Source: Crocinitomicaceae bacterium (GTDB lineage: Bacteria > Bacteroidota > Bacteroidia > Flavobacteriales_D > Crocinitomicaceae). Taken from it: 64,000 nt of DNA. The translations under genes were made by a program, and so were the position numbers. The stretch covers positions 109,025 to 173,024 of the forward strand of contig JAHEMR010000005.1 of the NCBI GenBank assembly GCA_024643545.1, in the 5' to 3' direction. Below are positions 1-8,546 of this stretch, in pieces. Each line of letters starts with the position of its first letter. Positions within the stretch are counted from its first letter, which is position 1. Under the pieces are notes generated by a model. That model had not been told where the DNA came from. It searched no databases and saw only the letters and a program-made list of their open reading frames with translations.

Positions 1-1
1 A

Positions 2-592
2 ATCCTCCGCGATGGAAGTAGCCTTCGATTAACAATAGCACGCTACTATACTCCATCTGGACGTTGTATTCAACGTTCCTACAAAGGTGGGTATGAAAGT
101 TACATGAAGGATGAAGAACGCATTGCAAGAAACGAATTCTTTAAACCAGATAGTTCCATTTTTGTCGACTCCTTGAAATTCAAAACCAAACATGGACGAA
201 CTGTCTATGGTGGCGGCGGAATTATGCCAGACGTATTCGTTCCCGGAGATACCACAGGAACTTCTTTTTACTTCACTGAATTACAGTGGAGTGGCGCCCC
301 AAGAGCTTTTGCATTCGACTTTATGCAACAGAATCGATCAAAATGGTCCAACTCTAAAGACTTTGTTCAGCAGTTTCAAGTGAGCGATGAATTATTAAAG
401 AAATTTGTTGCGTTTGCTCAAAAAGACTTTCATGTTCAAAAAGATCCAATCGGATTTGCGGTAAGTAAAGAATTGATAAAAAGAGCTTTGAAAGCAGAGA
501 TTGCAAGTCAAAACTGGACTGAAGAAGGTTATTACAGAGTCATCAACCCGTTTGACAAAGAATTGATGAAGGCGATCTCTTGTTTTAACTAA
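2..592 (+). CDS. S41 family C-terminal processing peptidase, 3' part only
   Basis: The gene is cut by the left edge of the window; the frame is open from base 2 and ends with TAA at 592. The first residues include the stretch TIARYYTPSGRCIQ, which is characteristic of the end of the S41 (tail-specific/CtpA-like) protease domain, followed by VYGGGGIMPDVFVPGD, also typical of the family. The rest is the poorly conserved C-terminal region of bacteroidotal members. The catalytic Ser/Lys and PDZ domain would lie upstream and are not seen. Family members cleave proteins near the C terminus in the periplasm. It converges on a small minus-strand gene ending 1 bp away. Confidence 0.85.
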   Translation: MLRDGSSLRLTIARYYTPSGRCIQRSYKGGYESYMKDEERIARNEFFKPDSSIFVDSLKFKTKHGRTVYGGGGIMPDVFVPGDTTGTSFYFTELQWSGAPRAFAFDFMQQNRSKWSNSKDFVQQFQVSDELLKKFVAFAQKDFHVQKDPIGFAVSKELIKRALKAEIASQNWTEEGYYRVINPFDKELMKAISCFN

Positions 593-593
593 T

Positions 594-707
594 TTATTTT
601 TTTCGTTCGGAAAGAAATAAAATAATAAACAGTCCAACCATACCTAATACAGTCCAAACAGCCACCCAAAAGGTGCTTCCCATTGCTAAAGGTAAAAGTA
701 TGTCCAT
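594..707 (-). CDS. Possible 37-aa single-pass membrane peptide
   Basis: A short reading frame begins MDILLPLAMG, runs through about 24 hydrophobic residues (including FWVAVWTVLGMVGLFIILFL) and ends in the charged tail SERKK. This is the layout of a one-pass membrane peptide with a cytoplasmic positive C terminus. It sits in an otherwise empty 270-bp gap, convergent with the S41 protease. No strong ribosome-binding site or promoter was found. I do not recognise the family; the composition and position are the only evidence. It could resemble small accessory subunits of membrane complexes, but nothing nearby names a partner. Confidence 0.4.
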   Translation of the reverse strand: MDILLPLAMGSTFWVAVWTVLGMVGLFIILFLSERKK

Positions 708-862
708 GGTGTTTTTTCTGAAAATTAATGGATAAACACATACGGATCTTTACAAATGAACATCGAAGCGAATACAATTATCATTCAAGCCATCTTAACG
801 ATAATAGCTTGATTATTAGATTCATTCGTAAGTTTTTGAGAAAGAATGTCTGAACAATCCGC

Positions 863-1720
863 TTAAAACAATTTTTCTTGCCAATCCGCAGCTTGATTTT
901 GCGTTAACAATCCTAAGTCCAATAATTCCGAAACCACTTTTGCAAAATCCTGATGATCAAGCTCATTTCCGTAATTCCATTCAGTGCCAGCTAACCATTG
1001 TTCCACTTGCTCTTTAGGTAAAGCATACCTCCAAGCAAATTGTTCGGCTGAATTCGACTGATGTTTGAGGCGATGTGCCTCTTTTTGTACAATTGACACC
1101 ATTTCATGTAACAAGGATTCATCGGAATCAAGTAACTCTTTTCTAACAGCTATAACAAAACATGGCCATGGAGTGAGCACCTCATCCAGCAAATGACATT
1201 TACCTTGATCAACAAAAGGAGAAGTAGTAAATTTTTCCCAAAGAAATCCCTGGGCTTCACCATTATTTAAGGCCCAAATACCGCCGTAAACATCACCTAC
1301 CACATTAAACTTTAACGTATCAAGGTCCCATTTTTCCTGCTGTGCCTTTACGAATGCCATAAGGTGTGAGCCTGAACCTTCACGTGAAATCGCAAATGTT
1401 TTACCATTTAGCTCATCCACGGCTTTGATGGTTCCATCTACTGGTACATGAAGACCCCAACATAAAGGACTAGCAACATATACATTGATTATTTTGGCGT
1501 CAAGACCTTGTAAAATGGCACGGGTTATTCCTTCTGTCAATAAGACAGCGATATCAATGGATCCAGCTTGAAGACCTTTAATCATTTGTCCGGTACCACC
1601 CGTCATATCAGACCAATGTAATTCAACACCTAACGACTGAAACACACCTTCTTCGATGGCATTGCGCCACGGAAGATTAAAATGTTCTGGCACTCCGCCT
1701 ATTTTAAATCGTTTCATCAT
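863..1720 (-). CDS. Periplasmic-binding-protein-like (PBP2/NMT1-type) protein without signal peptide
   Basis: 285 aa. The fold signature is that of type 2 solute-binding proteins of the NMT1/THI5/SsuA kind: an early VPEHFNLPWRNAIEEGVF segment, GGTGQMIKGLQAGSIDIA, then a KTFAISREGSGSH ligand-loop region. It most resembles the Ca3427-like subgroup, whose members are often described as thiamine-precursor-related, but the ligand cannot be read here. There is no signal peptide or lipobox, so the protein is probably cytoplasmic. Its ATG overlaps the stop of the upstream ABC exporter gene by 3 bp (ATGA), so the two are co-translated. Either a cytoplasmic enzyme/sensor built on the PBP fold or a relic binding protein. 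Confidence 0.7.
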   Translation of the reverse strand: MMKRFKIGGVPEHFNLPWRNAIEEGVFQSLGVELHWSDMTGGTGQMIKGLQAGSIDIAVLLTEGITRAILQGLDAKIINVYVASPLCWGLHVPVDGTIKAVDELNGKTFAISREGSGSHLMAFVKAQQEKWDLDTLKFNVVGDVYGGIWALNNGEAQGFLWEKFTTSPFVDQGKCHLLDEVLTPWPCFVIAVRKELLDSDESLLHEMVSIVQKEAHRLKHQSNSAEQFAWRYALPKEQVEQWLAGTEWNYGNELDHQDFAKVVSELLDLGLLTQNQAADWQEKLF

Positions 1721-3489
1721 GCGTGTTGATTAAAAAATTGCATTTCATACAATCGTTTGTAATATCCATTCTCTATTTGCAACAATTCGTGGTGGTTTCC
1801 AATTTCAACCAATTCTCCTTTTTCCATCACGACAATTCGATCTGCTTTTTGAATCGTTGACAAGCGATGCGCAATGACAATCGAGGTTCTACCCGTTGTG
1901 ATTTTGTCCGTAGCACGCTGTATCAATTGTTCACTTTCACTATCTACATTGGAAGTCGCTTCATCTAAAATTAAAATTTGTGGCGAATAGATGTAGGCGC
2001 GAATAAACGCAATTAATTGCCGCTGCCCTACCGATAATATACCGCCTCTTTCTCCGATTTCGTGCTGATAATTCCCCGGTAAATTCATGATGAACTCATG
2101 CGCGCCAACAGCCTTTGCAGCAGATTCCACATCCTTCATGGAAAATTGTGGATCACCAAGCGTAATATTTGAGAAAATTGTACCCGAAAAAAGAAAAACA
2201 TCCTGTAAGACAATCGCAATGTTCTTTCTCAATTCAGACAATTGAATGTTTTGAATGGGAACTGTTCCAATTCGTATTTCTCCTGAATCGTGTTCATAAA
2301 AACGCCCTAGCAAATTCACGATGGAAGTTTTACCAGCACCAGTTGCACCAACAAAAGCCACCGTTTCTCCATGGTTAATTGTCAAATTCACATTTTTCAA
2401 TACTGGACTTCCTTTCACATAAGAAAAATCCACATTTTCAAAAGAAACAGGCTGTGCAAAATCCACATTCGTCAAATTGCCACTGTGCTGTAAATCTGCC
2501 TGCTCGTCAAGTACGTCAAATACCCTTTCTGCACGGACTGTTCCTCGTTGGAGAATGTTAAACTTATCCGCAAGTTGCCTGATTGGACGATATAACTGAT
2601 TGATCCATAAAGTGAATGCAAATACTTCTCCGTACATCGAACGAATTTCAGCTGATGATTTTCCTGAAACATTAAGTGCACCCCAAACCAATAAAAAAGC
2701 AATGGACAAAGAACTTAGTATTTCAACTACCGGAAAGAAGATGGAGTTCGCCCATACGGCTTGAATGTGCGCTTGTTTATGCCCCTCGTTTATCTTCTCA
2801 AAACGCTTATATTCTTCCCGCTCACGGTTGAATAATTGAACAACACTCATTCCGCTTAGTCGTTCCTGAACAAAGGTGTTTAACCTTGTCACTGCAACCC
2901 GTTCTTTTTGAAAAGAGTCTTTCATAGATTTGGCGAAAATTCTCGTTGCTAGCAATAAAAAAGGAATTGGCACCAAAGTCATCCATGCTAATTCCCAATT
3001 ATTCCAAAACATCAGGAATAAGATAAAAATTAATGAAAATAAGTCAGAAATAATTTCCATGATTCCAGAAGAAAAGACCTCCGTTATGGCCTCCATATCT
3101 GAAACCACACGCGTCACCATAGCACCTACCGGGTTTTTATCAAAATAGGACATCCGTAAACGCAGAAAATGTTCAATGATTTTCTTTCTCAAATCACGGA
3201 TAACAGATTGCGCCAATAAGTTGGAAAAATAAGATGAAATAAGTTGGAGAAATCCCTCCACTACCATAACACCGAGCAAAAGCAACGACCACCAGAGTAA
3301 CATCGATGGATTTTGCGTTTCAACGATGTACTTGTCCACCATTCTTCCAATTAACAAAGGGCGTAATGGTCCAGGAATGGACAACAATAAGACCGAAATA
3401 AGTGCTATCGAAAGATACTTGCGATACGGTTTCGCAAAGAATAACAAGCGTTTAAAAAGCTTTTTTTTCGGTGGTTGATTTGACTTCAT
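1717..3489 (-). CDS. ABC exporter, fused permease and ATPase (MsbA/multidrug type)
   Basis: 590 aa half-transporter. Residues about 20-320 form the six-helix exporter membrane domain; residues about 345-585 form the ATPase with Walker A GATGAGKTS (381-389), Q-loop VLQD near 430, signature LSVGQRQ (485-491; Val instead of the usual Gly in LSGGQ), Walker B ILILDEATS (505-513) and the H-loop IAHRLST. Such proteins dimerise in the inner membrane and export lipids or hydrophobic drugs. It is the first gene of a two-gene minus-strand unit with the PBP-like gene and is divergent from prs. Substrate unknown. Confidence 0.93.
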   Translation of the reverse strand: MKSNQPPKKKLFKRLLFFAKPYRKYLSIALISVLLLSIPGPLRPLLIGRMVDKYIVETQNPSMLLWWSLLLLGVMVVEGFLQLISSYFSNLLAQSVIRDLRKKIIEHFLRLRMSYFDKNPVGAMVTRVVSDMEAITEVFSSGIMEIISDLFSLIFILFLMFWNNWELAWMTLVPIPFLLLATRIFAKSMKDSFQKERVAVTRLNTFVQERLSGMSVVQLFNREREEYKRFEKINEGHKQAHIQAVWANSIFFPVVEILSSLSIAFLLVWGALNVSGKSSAEIRSMYGEVFAFTLWINQLYRPIRQLADKFNILQRGTVRAERVFDVLDEQADLQHSGNLTNVDFAQPVSFENVDFSYVKGSPVLKNVNLTINHGETVAFVGATGAGKTSIVNLLGRFYEHDSGEIRIGTVPIQNIQLSELRKNIAIVLQDVFLFSGTIFSNITLGDPQFSMKDVESAAKAVGAHEFIMNLPGNYQHEIGERGGILSVGQRQLIAFIRAYIYSPQILILDEATSNVDSESEQLIQRATDKITTGRTSIVIAHRLSTIQKADRIVVMEKGELVEIGNHHELLQIENGYYKRLYEMQFFNQHA

Positions 3490-3567
3490 GTTCGGTTTAC
3501 AAAATTAACGCAATTCACCAATAAACGCATTGTATTTAAGCGAGCATGTGTGAGTTCATCAACGCAT

Positions 3568-3598
3568 TTTGTAGAAACTTTTATTTTAGCTACCTTTG
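3568..3598 (+). promoter_or_regulatory. Bacteroidota-type promoter of prs
   Basis: TTTG (3568-3571), a 19-bp spacer and TACCTTTG (3591-3598) match exactly the flavobacterial -33/-7 promoter (TTG, 17-23 bp, TAnnTTTG). Transcription should start about base 3601, which excludes the ATG at 3546 as the prs start. Confidence 0.75.
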
Positions 3599-3617
3599 CG
3601 TTCAATTTTTGAAAGAC

Positions 3618-4547
3618 GTGGGAGTAAAAATATTTGCCGGTAGATCATCAGAAGCCCTTGCTTCTAAAGTTGCGGAAAGTTTTGGCGTTTCACTTGGAGA
3701 CGTTAAAGTAAGTGTATTCAGTGATGGAGAATTTCAACCATCATTTGAAGAAACCGTTCGTGGACAAGACGTTTTTATCGTTCAATCAACGATGCCACCA
3801 ACAGAAAATTTATTCGAATTACTCTTGTTGGTCGATGCTGCTCGTCGTGCTTCTGCTCGAAAAATCATTACTGTTATTCCTTATTTTGGATTTGCTCGTC
3901 AAGACAGAAAAGACAAACCGCGTGTTGCCATTGGTGCAAAACTTGTTGCGAACATGTTGATGGCAGCTGGTGTTGACCGTGTCATGACAATGGATTTACA
4001 CGCTGACCAAATCCAAGGGTTCTTTGAAGTACCTGTTGATCATTTATACGCTTCGACCCTGTTTTTGGAAGAAATTGAAAAATTAGACACGTCAAATTTA
4101 GTAGTTGCGGCACCAGATGCAGGAGGTGCTAAACGTGCTAATTCTTATGCTAAGAATTTGAATTGTGGATTAGCGTTATGTCATAAACACCGTAAAAGAC
4201 CAAATGAAATTGCTGAAATGACTGTCATCGGAGACGTTGATGGAAAAGACGTAATCATTATTGACGACATGTGTGACACAGCAGGAACGTTAACAACCGC
4301 TGCAGATTTATTGATTGAAAAAGGCGCAAAAAGTGTGCGTGCTTTCTGTACACACGCCGTTCTAAGTGGTCCTGCTTATGACCGCATTGAAAAATCTAAA
4401 TTAACCGAACTAATTGTAACCGACACGATTCCAATGTCACAAACAAGTGACAAAATTCGCGTGATTACAGTGGCAGAATTGTTTGGAGATGTTATCAAAC
4501 GTCTTGTAAATAATGAGTCCATTAGTTCTCATTTTGTAATCTCTTAA
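3618..4547 (+). CDS. prs: Ribose-phosphate pyrophosphokinase (PRPP synthetase)
   Basis: Makes phosphoribosyl pyrophosphate from ribose 5-phosphate and ATP, feeding purine, pyrimidine, histidine, tryptophan and NAD synthesis. Seen: KIFAGRSSEALA at the N terminus, the catalytic flexible loop RQDRKDKPR, the DLHADQIQGFF motif, and the PRPP-binding loop VIIIDDMCDTAGTL. Only a GTG (3618) or TTG (3609) can be the start, because the promoter -7 box lies at 3591-3598; GTG gives 309 aa with the normal short N terminus before KIFAGR. Followed 10 bp later by the L25 gene, the usual bacteroidotal pair. Exact start uncertain by three codons. Confidence 0.95.
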   Translation: MGVKIFAGRSSEALASKVAESFGVSLGDVKVSVFSDGEFQPSFEETVRGQDVFIVQSTMPPTENLFELLLLVDAARRASARKIITVIPYFGFARQDRKDKPRVAIGAKLVANMLMAAGVDRVMTMDLHADQIQGFFEVPVDHLYASTLFLEEIEKLDTSNLVVAAPDAGGAKRANSYAKNLNCGLALCHKHRKRPNEIAEMTVIGDVDGKDVIIIDDMCDTAGTLTTAADLLIEKGAKSVRAFCTHAVLSGPAYDRIEKSKLTELIVTDTIPMSQTSDKIRVITVAELFGDVIKRLVNNESISSHFVIS

Positions 4548-4557
4548 TTAAATATAC

Positions 4558-5148
4558 ATGAAAACAGCACATTTGAGCGGTTCGCTTAGATCGAACGTAG
4601 GGAAAAAGGATGCTGCCAGCCTAAGAAATGCTGGTCAAGTTCCTTGTGTGCTTTACGGCCAAGGTGAGCAAACTCACTTCTCAGTAAAGCGAACTGAAAT
4701 GGACAAAATTGTTTACTCACCGGAAGTTTACCAAGTTGCCTTGGATATCGATGGTAAAAAAGCAATGGCAATCATTCGTGAATTGCAACAACACCCAACA
4801 AAAGACACCATTCAACACGTTGACTTTTTGGAATTAAGCGATACGAAAACTGTTCGTATTAAACTTCCAGTAAGATTAATTGGTTCTTCTCGTGGTGTTA
4901 TGGCTGGTGGTAAATTAATGACCGTATTCCGTACGCTACAATGCGTTGGATTGGCAAAAGACCTTCCAGATGCAATTACATTAGATATTTCTAAATTGCG
5001 TATCGGACAATCTATCCGTGTAAACAGCATTGAAATTCCAGGTGTTACTTTATTAGACCCTGCAAATGCAGTTGTTGTTTCCGTTAAAATGGCTCGTGGT
5101 GCTGTCAAAGGTGCTGATGCTGACGACGAGGAAGAAGAAGAAGCATAA
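4558..5148 (+). CDS. rplY: 50S ribosomal protein L25 (Ctc/TL5 form)
   Basis: 196 aa, the long two-domain form. The N-terminal half (about 1-95) is the 5S-rRNA-binding L25 domain (GSLRSNVGKKDAASLRNAGQ, VPCVLYGQGE, DFLELS); the C-terminal half is the TL5/CTC beta domain, and the tail is acidic (DADDEEEEEA), as is usual. It binds 5S rRNA in the large ribosomal subunit. It lies 10 bp after prs and is closed by a strong hairpin terminator at 5182-5208, so prs and rplY form one transcription unit. Confidence 0.95.
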   Translation: MKTAHLSGSLRSNVGKKDAASLRNAGQVPCVLYGQGEQTHFSVKRTEMDKIVYSPEVYQVALDIDGKKAMAIIRELQQHPTKDTIQHVDFLELSDTKTVRIKLPVRLIGSSRGVMAGGKLMTVFRTLQCVGLAKDLPDAITLDISKLRIGQSIRVNSIEIPGVTLLDPANAVVVSVKMARGAVKGADADDEEEEEA

Positions 5149-5181
5149 AAACATAGTTGATGTTTACCATCAAATTATACG

Positions 5182-5208
5182 AAACCGCCCTAGTGGCGGT
5201 TTTTTTTT
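5182..5208 (+). terminator. Rho-independent terminator after rplY
   Basis: AAACCGCC (5182-5189), a 5-nt loop, GGCGGTTT (5195-5202) and a run of T ends the prs-rplY unit. Confidence 0.9.
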
Positions 5209-5279
5209 GCCTAATTAACAAGATAATCAATGACATCGTTTTCGAATTGATAATTGTTGCTTAATTTCGTTACATCCGT

Positions 5280-5993
5280 ATGGCAACAAAATCAATTGTT
5301 ATTATTCCAACTTACAATGAACTCGACAATGTCGGTCCAATGGTAAATGCCATACTTGCACTAAAAAGAAATTTTGACATCCTTTTCATTGATGATCAAT
5401 CACCAGACGGAACAGCTATTGAAATAGAAAAATTACAAGCTAAGCATCCGGAACAAATTCACCTAGAAAAAAGATCCGGAAAACTTGGTCTTGGCACTGC
5501 TTACATTCATGGTTTTAAGTGGGCAATGGACAATAGCTATGATTACATAGTTGAAATGGATTGCGATTTCTCCCATAATCCAAACGATCTCATTCGGCTT
5601 TTAGAGAGCTGTGAGTCAGGGGTTGATGTGGCAATTGGTTCCCGATATTGCCGGGGTGGACATGTAAAAAACTGGCCTTTGAAACGGATCTTAATGAGTT
5701 ATTTCGCCAGTGTATATGTGCGAATCATTTTGATGATCGGCATAAAAGACACCACTGCCGGATTCAAGTGTTACCGAGCAGAGGTTTTGAAAGCCATCAA
5801 ATTAGACAACATCACATTCAAAGGATATGCCTTTCAAATCTGCATGAAATATGCCGCATTAAAACATGGTTTTATTGTGAAAGAAATACCGATTACATTC
5901 GTGGACCGCATTGTCGGAGAATCAAAAATGTCAACAGGAATATTCAAAGAAGCATTCTTTGGAGTGTGGAAAATGCGTAAAATGAATTTATGA
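5280..5993 (+). CDS. Polyprenol monophosphomannose synthase-like glycosyltransferase (GT2)
   Basis: 237 aa. GT2/GT-A fold motifs: IPTYNELDNVGPMV near the N terminus, DDQSPDGTA, the metal-binding MDCDFSHNP, and IGSRYCRGG. The overall pattern matches dolichyl/polyprenol-phosphate mannose synthases, which load mannose from GDP-mannose on a lipid carrier at the inner face of the membrane. It lacks an added C-terminal membrane domain. The ATG is preceded by TAATTTCG, close to the -7 promoter consensus. Its stop overlaps the dihydroorotase ATG by 4 bp; the trio glycosyltransferase-pyrC-DUF4296 looks like one operon. Sugar and acceptor are inferred from the family only. Confidence 0.85.
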   Translation: MATKSIVIIPTYNELDNVGPMVNAILALKRNFDILFIDDQSPDGTAIEIEKLQAKHPEQIHLEKRSGKLGLGTAYIHGFKWAMDNSYDYIVEMDCDFSHNPNDLIRLLESCESGVDVAIGSRYCRGGHVKNWPLKRILMSYFASVYVRIILMIGIKDTTAGFKCYRAEVLKAIKLDNITFKGYAFQICMKYAALKHGFIVKEIPITFVDRIVGESKMSTGIFKEAFFGVWKMRKMNL

Positions 5994-7330
5994 ATAATTA
6001 TTTGATTAAAGCCGGGATCATTGTCAACGAAGGAAAACAATTTGTTGGGGATGTATTAATCCTAAATGGCCGTATCGAAAAAATAGCGTCGAGTATTGAT
6101 TTACCGAGTGGTGTCTCTGAAATCAACGCAGAAGGAAAATATGTGCTTCCAGGTTGTATTGATGATCAAGTTCATTTTAGAGAACCAGGATTAACGCACA
6201 AAGGAACAATATTTACCGAATCAAGAGCTGCTGTTGCTGGGGGAATTACGTCCTTCATGGAAATGCCGAATACCGTTCCAAATGCATTAACCCAAGCATT
6301 ATTAGAGGACAAATATCAAATTGCTGCAGAAACTTCCTTAGCTAACTACTCGTTTTTTATGGGTGCTTCCAATGATAATTTGGAGGAAGTTTTAAAAACA
6401 AACCATCAGAATATTTGTGGTATAAAGATCTTTATGGGTTCCTCAACGGGAAATATGTTGGTGGATAAAGAAGCGGTCTTAGAAAGCCTCTTTTCGCGTG
6501 TTTCCATGCTTATCGCAACGCACTGTGAAGATGAATTGACCGTCAGAAGAAATATGTCCCTATTTCAAGAGAAATACGGTGAAGACATTCCGATTGAAGC
6601 ACACCCACTCATCCGAAGTGAAGAAGCGTGTTTTCTATCTTCCTCTTTGGCAGTTTCCCTTGCAAAAAAGTATCAATCTAGGCTACATGTTTTGCACGTT
6701 TCAACAGAACGAGAAACACATTTGTTCGACAATACCTTGCCATTAGAGAAAAAACACATTACTGCCGAAGCTTGTATTCACCACCTTTGGTTTTCGGATC
6801 AAGATTATTCAGAGAAAGGGAACCTCATCAAATGGAATCCAGCCGTGAAAACAGCCGCCGACCGCGAAGGAATATGGAAAGCTGTTCTTGAGGATCGTAT
6901 TGATGTGATCGCAACAGATCATGCACCGCATACACTTGAAGAAAAAGCGAATAAATACTTGAGTGCACCATCTGGTGGTCCATTGGTACAGCACGCATTA
7001 ATTGCGATGTTAAATAAAGTGCAAGAGGGACGCATTAGCATAGAAAGAGTTGTCGAAAAAATGGCACATTCCCCCGCAATATTATTCAGAATTCAAGACC
7101 GTGGATTTTTACGCGAGGGATACCGCGCAGATATCGTAATTGTAGATCCAAACCGAAATACAACAGTGAATAAAGAAAATTGTTTATCGAAATGTGCCTG
7201 GTCTCCTTTTGAAGGATATACGTTTTCACATGCCATTGACAGCACCTTTATAAACGGTAGAATGGCCTACTCAAATGGAGCGTTTTTTGAAGGAAAAAAA
7301 GGTGAACGTTTACTATTTACTATTTCGTAA
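5990..7330 (+). CDS. pyrC: Dihydroorotase, class I-like
   Basis: 446 aa amidohydrolase that interconverts carbamoyl-aspartate and dihydroorotate in de novo pyrimidine synthesis. Motifs in order: metal site DDQVHFREPG (residues about 57-66), GGITSFMEMPNT, the KIFMGSSTG region holding the usually carboxylated lysine, HCED, HVLHVST, and ATDHAPHT. The first metal-binding motif has Gln where the common form is HxH; I recall the same QxH in other Bacteroidota. Overlaps the upstream glycosyltransferase stop and shares its last base with the ATG of the following DUF4296 gene. The pairing with PRPP synthetase 2.5 kb upstream fits nucleotide supply but is not one operon. Confidence 0.92.
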   Translation: MNNYLIKAGIIVNEGKQFVGDVLILNGRIEKIASSIDLPSGVSEINAEGKYVLPGCIDDQVHFREPGLTHKGTIFTESRAAVAGGITSFMEMPNTVPNALTQALLEDKYQIAAETSLANYSFFMGASNDNLEEVLKTNHQNICGIKIFMGSSTGNMLVDKEAVLESLFSRVSMLIATHCEDELTVRRNMSLFQEKYGEDIPIEAHPLIRSEEACFLSSSLAVSLAKKYQSRLHVLHVSTERETHLFDNTLPLEKKHITAEACIHHLWFSDQDYSEKGNLIKWNPAVKTAADREGIWKAVLEDRIDVIATDHAPHTLEEKANKYLSAPSGGPLVQHALIAMLNKVQEGRISIERVVEKMAHSPAILFRIQDRGFLREGYRADIVIVDPNRNTTVNKENCLSKCAWSPFEGYTFSHAIDSTFINGRMAYSNGAFFEGKKGERLLFTIS

Positions 7331-7659
7331 TGAAATTATCAATCGTACTTTTTTGCCTAACTTTTCTGCTTGCTTGTCAATCACAAACAACAAAAAGACC
7401 AGATCAATTGATTGAAAAAGAAAAAATGAGTCTTGTTTTGGAGGATGTATTACTGATGGAAAGTTATTTCCAAAGCAAACACGGCATTCCGGGCATCTAT
7501 AAAGAAGCATTGGATGAATCCCTAAATCGTGTTTTTAAAAAACACCACATCACCAAGAAGCAATTCAAAGAAAGTTATGTGTATTATGCGAGTCAACCTG
7601 AAGAATTTAAAGAACTCAACACATCGATAATGGACCACCTTAGTCGACAGATTCCTTAA
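7330..7659 (+). CDS. DUF4296 lipoprotein
   Basis: 109 aa. A lipoprotein signal ends at the lipobox LLAC (Cys at about residue 16). The mature part has LIEKEKMSLVLEDVLLMESYF and FKKHHITKKQFKESYVYYASQPEEF, the pattern of DUF4296, a small bacteroidotal lipoprotein family of unknown function. Its ATG overlaps the pyrC stop by 1 bp, and it ends 3 bp into the 3' end of the convergent murI. The same three-gene order recurs in my memory of other Bacteroidota, but the link between the functions is not understood. Confidence 0.85.
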   Translation: MKLSIVLFCLTFLLACQSQTTKRPDQLIEKEKMSLVLEDVLLMESYFQSKHGIPGIYKEALDESLNRVFKKHHITKKQFKESYVYYASQPEEFKELNTSIMDHLSRQIP

Positions 7660-8480
7660 AAACTATGGTGAGCTGACGCTACCGGATATCCCAGAAAACG
7701 TTCTGCTTTTTCGTTAAAAACAACCGAAGACTCTGAACTGTAAAATGTACGACTGCCATTTTTAGTTAATTTTTCTTCCATTTCGGGATGTACAACTAAG
7801 TATTCTTTTAATTTCTCTGCTACAATCGGACCTTGCGATACAATATTTATGTGTTTTCCTGCGATTTCCTGTATTTTATCCTTAATTACAGGATAATGCG
7901 TACACGCCAAGATTATCGTGTCTATAAGTGGGTCTTTCGCTAAAATTGCACGAACATCTTCTTCAATGAATTGGATTCCGGCAGGATGAAGGTGTTTTTC
8001 GTTTTCAATGAGGGGAACCCACATCGGACACGCGTGTTGTGTCACATGAATATCTGGAGCGAATTTTTTTAATTCGATGACATAGGAGTTACTTTGAATG
8101 GTTCCTGTCGTTCCTAAAACCCCAACATGGTGATTTTTGCTTAAAAATCCGATTTCTTCGGTGCTAGGACGAATCACACCTAATACGCGTTTTTCTGGGG
8201 CGATATTAGGCAAATCTTGTTGTTGTATGGTGCGAAGAGCTTTAGCAGAAGCCGTGTTGCAAGCTAGAACTACCAACGGACAACCCTGGTCAAATAAAAA
8301 CTGAACAGCTTCTAATGTAAATTCATAGACAACATCGAAAGATCGATTGCCATAAGGTGCCCTGGCATTATCTCCGAAATACAAATAATCGTATTCAGGA
8401 AGTAATTTTTGGACTTCTTCGAAAACGGTAAGACCACCGTATCCAGAGTCAAAAATCCCAATTGGCGCATTTTTATTCAT
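7656..8480 (-). CDS. murI: Glutamate racemase
   Basis: 274 aa. Converts L- to D-glutamate for peptidoglycan. Both catalytic cysteines are present, in VLACNTASA (Cys about 74) and ILACTHYP (Cys about 189); the N terminus has the expected PIGIFDSGYGGLTV and YFGDNARAPYG. Start choice is firm, since GIFDSG begins at residue 8. A TAGTTTTG -7 promoter element lies only 4 bp before the ATG, so the transcript is predicted to be almost leaderless. It is separated from the upstream OmpH operon by a terminator. Confidence 0.95.
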   Translation of the reverse strand: MNKNAPIGIFDSGYGGLTVFEEVQKLLPEYDYLYFGDNARAPYGNRSFDVVYEFTLEAVQFLFDQGCPLVVLACNTASAKALRTIQQQDLPNIAPEKRVLGVIRPSTEEIGFLSKNHHVGVLGTTGTIQSNSYVIELKKFAPDIHVTQHACPMWVPLIENEKHLHPAGIQFIEEDVRAILAKDPLIDTIILACTHYPVIKDKIQEIAGKHINIVSQGPIVAEKLKEYLVVHPEMEEKLTKNGSRTFYSSESSVVFNEKAERFLGYPVASAHHSF

Positions 8481-8484
8481 GATT

Positions 8485-8492
8485 CAAAACTA
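8485..8492 (-). promoter_or_regulatory. -7 promoter element of murI
   Basis: On the minus strand it reads TAGTTTTG, a match to TAnnTTTG, ending 4 bp before the murI ATG. No clear -33 box at the normal spacing. Confidence 0.45.
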
Positions 8493-8494
8493 AA

Positions 8495-8523
8495 CAAAAA
8501 AGGCAATCACATGGATTGCCTTT
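8495..8523 (-). terminator. Terminator after the bamA-ompH operon
   Basis: Minus-strand hairpin AAAGGCAATC / GATTGCCTTT (arms 8499-8508 and 8514-8523) followed by T residues, between the second ompH gene and murI. Confidence 0.85.
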
Positions 8524-8546
8524 CGTTTTTTAAAACATATTTGTCT

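Noticed and set aside
1379..1389. TTCACGTGAAA core resembling parS
   Set aside because: Only the central 11 bases fit; the outer bases of the 16-mer do not, and it lies in coding sequence of the PBP-like gene.
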